From Zea mays (Eukaryota; Streptophyta; Magnoliopsida; Poales; Poaceae): DNA of 64,000 nt. Positions 59,939 through 64,000 of the stretch are shown piece by piece. Made by a program: the position numbers and the translations under genes. The stretch spans positions 62,001 through 126,000 of the forward strand of contig NW_023367355.1 in NCBI RefSeq assembly GCF_902167145.1, in the 5' to 3' direction. Positions within the stretch are counted from its first letter, which is position 1. Each line of letters begins with the position of its first letter. The notes beneath the pieces are model-generated. The model ran no database searches and was not told the DNA's origin. It saw nothing but the letters and a program-made list of their open reading frames with translations.

Positions 59939-60830
59939 TTATACATAGTATCGCCGAAGCTCATCCGCATTCCAAGACCTTGGAATTTCGTTGCCATCCA
60001 TGTCCTTCAATCTGTATGATCCAGGCCTTGACGAAGATACTACTAAGAATGGTCCTTCCCATTTCAACTGTAGCTTACCCACTGTATCTGGGTTAGCCAC
60101 TCTCCGAAGCACCAAGTGTCCCGGCTCAATATTTTTTAGCCGGACTTTTCTATCTTGCCATTTAACTGTTTCAGCCTGATATTTATTGATATTCTCCACG
60201 GCCTGAAGCCTGATCCCTTCTAAGGCATCCTTTTCCACAAGGCAAGCATCTTCGGGACCTGATTCTGCCGAAGCTACTACTCTTACTGATCCAGCTTTTG
60301 CTTCCTCCGGAGTTATTGCTTCGTCACCGAATAATAATTTGAATGGGGTAAAGCCTGTAGACCTTGATGTTGTTGTATTGTGGCTCCACACCACTTTGAT
60401 TAACTGATCTGGCCACTTTCCCCTGGGTTGATTGAAGATTAACTTCATTATTCCTGTCATTATAATGCCGTTGGCCCTCTCAACGAGCCCATTTGACTCC
60501 GGATGCCTGACTGATGCAAAATGGATCTTCGTTCCAATTTGATCACAGAAATTTCTGAAAGCTTCGGAGTCAAACTGCGTTCCATTATCTACAGTGATTG
60601 CCTTCGGTACCCCGAAGCGACAGACAATATTCTGCCAGAAAAACTTTTGGACATTGGCCGAAGTTATTGTGGCCAATGGCTTCGCCTCAATCCACTTGGA
60701 AAAATACTCCACAGCCACTATAACATATTTTAGATTCCCTTGAGCCGGTGGTAATGGACCCAACAAGTCAAGGCCCCATCTTTGCAATGGCCAGATGGGT
60801 TGTATCAGCTGTGTCAAAGACGAAGGTTGT
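59939..60830 (-). pseudogene. Integrase core and C-terminus of element 2 pol
   Basis: Shifted frame relative to the upstream segment. It holds the three catalytic residues in WGLDLLGP, VDNGTQF and HPESNGLVERANG, and a C-terminal tail ending NADELRRYYV, without chromodomain. Confidence 0.9.
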
Positions 60831-60833
60831 TTT

Positions 60834-61440
60834 GATCTTTTGCACATTTCTGACAACCTTCGCACTTTTGCACTAACTCCGCCGCATCCGAAGCTGCCTT
60901 CGGCCAATAAAACCCTTGGCGGAAGACTTTCCCAAGTAATGGCCTGGATCCAATGTGGGATCCACACAGGCCTGCATGTATCTCTTTCATCAACTCTATA
61001 CCTTCGGCTCTAGATAAGCACTTGAGCAGCGGAGCACAAACTCCATGTTTGTATAATTCCCCTTCTATCATGACATACGGACGAGCTCTTGCCTCTATTC
61101 TTTTATTGTAAGCTTCGTCATCTGAAAGGGACTTACCCTGAAGGTAAGAGATTATTTCAGTTCTCCAATCTTCGCTGTAAACAGGAGATATGTTGAGGAC
61201 TGCTCTTTCAAGAAGCTCCACTGAAGGTGCCTTTATTGTTTCGAAGAACACATCCGAAGGTAACGGCAGCCCCTGTGCCGCAGACTTAGCTAGCAAATCA
61301 GCATGCTCATTTTGTCCTCGAGGAATATTCTTGACAGAGAATCCTTCGAAGGATGCCTCGATCCTTCGGACCGTATCTAGATATTTTTCAAGGTTCGGAT
61401 CCTTAGCCTTGCAACTTTTGTCAACATGACCCGAAACCAC
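60834..61440 (-). pseudogene. RNase H tail and integrase zinc finger of element 2 pol
   Basis: In frame with the preceding segment after the TAG. It contains the NEHADLLAK end of the second RNase H and the integrase HHCC zinc motif (EIHAGLCGSH and CEGCQKC). The frame is lost at the shortened T run at 60830-60833. Confidence 0.85.
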
Positions 61441-63891
61441 CTAGGAATCAGTTTTGAGAATTGCCCTTCTGATTCCCATTGCCTTTAATTTCCGAAGGCC
61501 CAAAAGCAGGGCTTCGTACTCAGCAATATTGTTTGTGCAGCTAAAATCAAGCCTTGCTGCATAACAAGTTTTGACCTTGGATGGTGAAACCAACACAGCA
61601 GCTGCACCTGCTCCGAAGATTCCCCAAGAGCCATCACAAAATACTGTCCACACTTCGGCATCTTTATTTGCTTCTTCATCCTGAGCCCCTGGCGTCCAGT
61701 CGGCAATGAAATCTGCCAATGCTTGAGACTGGATCGAAGATCTATGCACATAATCAATGTAAAATTCGTTGAGCTCTGCAGCCCATTTCCCAATCCGTCC
61801 AGTAGCTTCTCTATTTCTCATTATATCCTTCAACGGCTGCGAAGAAGGAACAATGATATTGTATGCCTGAAAATAATGCCGAAGCTTCCTGGATGCCATT
61901 AAAACGGCATATAATACCTTCTCCAGCTCTGTATAATTTTTCTTTGAGACACTAAGGACCTCAGATACAAAATACACTGGAACTTGCTTCTTAAGCTGGC
62001 CATAAAGCTTCTCCTGGACAAGCGCCGCACTTACTGCTGAGTGCGAAGCTGCCACATATAACAACAGAGGAGCCCCTGGCGTTGGCGGAGTTAATGTTGT
62101 GAGATCTATCAAGTATTGCTTCAACTCTTCGAAGGCTTTTTGTTGACTTGGGCCCCATTGAAAGACTTCGGCTGACTTCAGCACCTCGAAAAATGGTAAG
62201 TTTCTTTCTGCTGATCTGGATATAAATCTGTTGAGAGATGCCAGCCTTCCTGTCAATCTTTGGGCCCCTTTTCTTGTAGTTGGTGGCTCCATTCGAAGTA
62301 TAGCTTCGATTTTATTTGGATTAGCTTCGATTCCCTTTGTTGAAACCAAGCATCCAAGAAATTTACCCTTCTTTACTCCGAAGACACATTTCTCTGGATT
62401 CAGCTTCAAACCAGCTTGTCTGAAGCTGGCGAAGGTCTCCTGCAGATCAACAATATGATTTTCCTGCTTCGTGCTTTTGACGATAATGTCATCAACATAG
62501 GTCAACACATTTCTGCCTATTTGAGACTGAAGAACCTTCGCAGTCATTCTGCTGAAACTTCCTCCAGCGTTTTTGAGCCCCTCAGGCATCCGAAGATAGC
62601 AATACGTGCCACTTGGAGTTATGAAGCTAGTTTTCGGCTCATCTTCCTTTTTCATCCAGATTTGATGATACCCTGAGTAACAGTCCAAGAGACTCATGAG
62701 CTCTGAAGAAGCTGCTGCATCGACTAGAGAGTCTATCCTTGGCAGCGGGAATTCGTCCTTCGGACAAGCCTTGTTGAGATCTGTGAAATCGATACACATT
62801 CTCCACTTGCCATTGGCCTTCTTCACCATAACAGTGTTAGCTAGCCACTCTGGATACTTCACTTCTCTGATAACTCCTGCACTGGGGAGTCTTTTTACTT
62901 CATCGCGAGCCCCTTCGGCCTTGTCATCAGACATTTTCCGAAGCCTCTGCTTTCGGGGTCTGAAGGATGGGTCAACATTGAGTGAATGTTCAATAACATC
63001 CCGATTTACTCCACAGAGATCATTAGCCGACCATGCAAAAACATCTTTATTGTTGAATAAAAACCTTATCAAGGTTTTCTCCTGGTCTTCAGATAATTGC
63101 GAACCCAACAGCACCTTCTGCTCTGCTATGTCCTCACACAAAAGCATGGGCTTCGGCTGATCTGCTGAAGCTGCCTTCTCCCTTCTGAATTTGTACTGTT
63201 CACAAGCTTCAGTTCCATCTATATTATGGATTGCCTTGGAGTCGGTCCAGCTTCCTTCGGCCCTTCTAGCAGCTTCCTGGCTTCCATGGATGGCAATAGG
63301 CCCTTGGTCCGAAGGTATCTTCATGCAAAGATAGGCAGGATGAAGGATTGCTTCGAAGGCATTAAGAGTACCTCGACCAATAATTGCATTGTAAGGATAT
63401 TCCATGTCAACAATGTCAAACACAACTTGCTCAGTTCTAGTGTTGTTGATGAATCCGAAGGTTACTGACATGGTGATCTTGCCCAGTGCTACAATCTGTC
63501 TTCCTCCGAAGCCACAAAGAGGATGTGTAGCATCATGAATCTTATCTTCTGGCTCTTGCATCTGTCTGAAGGCTTTAGCAAATATGATGTCAGCTGCACT
63601 GCCTGTATCGACCAAGACATTGTGAACCAGAAATCCTTTGATAACACAAGAGATAACCATAGCATCGTTGTGTGGGTAATCTTTGAGTTGAAGGTCCTCT
63701 TGAGAGAAGGTAATAGGAATGTGAGACCATCTTGATTTGATGAAGGGTCCTTGCACCCCAACATGCTGTACTCTTCTCTGCGCTTCCTTCTTCTGCTTCT
63801 TGTTAGCTGGCTCTGAGGACGAGCCACCTGTGATCGGGAGCACCAGCTTCGAGTCCGAAGCAACTCCAGCTTGATTGTTGAATGAAGCCAT
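61441..63891 (-). pseudogene. Protease-RT-RNase H segment of element 2 pol
   Basis: 816 codons uninterrupted. Protease DTGS at residues 95-98; RT YVDD at about 465-468; degenerate first RNase H (LYVAAS, VPSSQPL) at about 610-730; second RNase H with CDGS (about 753), AEYEAL (about 791) and TDS (about 815) just before the stop. The enzyme would therefore lack its last RNase H residues and the integrase unless read through. Confidence 0.9.
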
Positions 63892-63923
63892 CAGCTCAGA
63901 AAAGTGGAAGTGAGTTCACCGGA

Positions 63924-63934
63924 GGTGGGCGCCA
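63924..63934 (-). promoter_or_regulatory. Primer-binding site of element 2
   Basis: TGGCGCCCACC on the minus strand, one base inside the 5' LTR, identical to element 1. The protease ATG follows only about 33 bases farther on. Confidence 0.75.
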
Positions 63935-63935
63935 A

Positions 63936-64000
63936 TGTTGGGGACTTGTTCTCAAATGCTAAGAGTTAAGAACAAGGCAACATAAAAAGTGTTAAGTGTT
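63936..64000 (-). repeat. 5' LTR of element 2 (partial, cut by window end)
   Basis: 65 bp identical to 55039-55103; the remaining roughly 520 bp and the right target duplication lie beyond the window. Confidence 0.93.

Larger units (their letters stand above)
59939..63891 (-). pseudogene. pol: pol of element 2: protease-RT-RNase H-archaeal RNase H-integrase, one nonsense and one frameshift
   Basis: Minus-strand homologue of element 1 pol, from the ATG of MASFNNQAG at 63891 to the stop at 59939. The codons that are stops in element 1 are sense here (QRLRKM between protease and RT; FFWQNIV in the integrase). Different lesions are present: a TAG at 61443-61441 replacing CAG directly after the third catalytic residue of the second RNase H, and a one-base deletion in a T run at 60830-60833 (element 1 has five T, this copy four) between the integrase zinc finger and core. 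Neither copy is autonomous, and their lesions do not overlap. Confidence 0.92.
55039..64000 (-). mobile_element. Element 2: gag-less Tat-clade LTR retrotransposon, truncated by window end
   Basis: Same architecture and orientation as element 1: left (3') LTR 55039-55624, polypurine tract, antisense gene on plus, repeat-rich spacer, pol on minus, primer-binding site, and 5' LTR starting at 63936. Coding sequence is visibly diverged from element 1, so it is a different copy or subfamily and not a duplicate. The 65 bp of the 5' LTR in view match the 3' LTR without a difference, which fits a recent insertion. Expected full length is about 9.48 kb. As in element 1, no gag lies between the LTR and protease. 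Confidence 0.92.

Noticed and set aside
1..64000. rRNA, tRNA, telomere repeats, CentC-like or 350-bp TR-1 knob satellite
   Set aside because: I saw no stretch resembling any of these; all satellite in the window is the 180-bp type.

Overview
This window is plant heterochromatin. The tandem satellite matches, from memory, the 180-bp knob repeat (knob180) of maize and its relatives, so the host is most likely Zea mays or a teosinte; Tripsacum is less likely. No ordinary host gene, rRNA, tRNA or CRISPR array is visible. About 45.6 kb is satellite (roughly 250 monomers). The remaining ~18.4 kb is two LTR retrotransposons of one family inserted into the satellite.

Layout: 1-10638 satellite, 'forward' orientation (my convention), including a 920-bp five-monomer higher-order repeat. 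10639-20062 retrotransposon 1, complete, pol on the minus strand, bounded by a 5-bp GGGGG target duplication. 20068-34446 satellite forward. 34447-40907 satellite reversed. 40908-52516 satellite forward. 52517-55038 satellite reversed. 55039-64000 retrotransposon 2, same orientation as element 1, cut by the window end 65 bp into its second LTR. The satellite is a mosaic of tandem duplications (898, 1641 and 1799 bp offsets) and long inverted duplications, traceable by private sequence variants.

The retrotransposons are Ty3/gypsy. They have an aspartic protease (DTGS), RT (YVDD), a degenerate RNase H followed by a second, catalytically complete archaeal-type RNase H, and an integrase (HHCC, D-D-E) without chromodomain. 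The double RNase H and an extra antisense ORF place them in the Tat clade. In both copies the primer-binding site is followed within about 45 bp by the protease reading frame, so gag is absent. This looks like a gag-less, non-autonomous family, comparable in principle to barley BARE-2. Downstream of pol, on the opposite strand, lies a second gene with its own TATA box. It encodes a product resembling the plant 'putative gypsy type transposon' domain plus a C-terminal coiled coil. Both copies share two phase-0 introns with GT-AG borders and end in a short acidic third exon. The two genes converge on a repeat-rich spacer.

Element 1 has LTRs differing at 1 of 603 positions, so it inserted very recently, yet it carries two nonsense codons in pol and two in the antisense gene. 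Element 2 has one nonsense codon and one frameshift in pol and one frameshift in the antisense gene. The most economical reading is that proteins supplied in trans still move this family.
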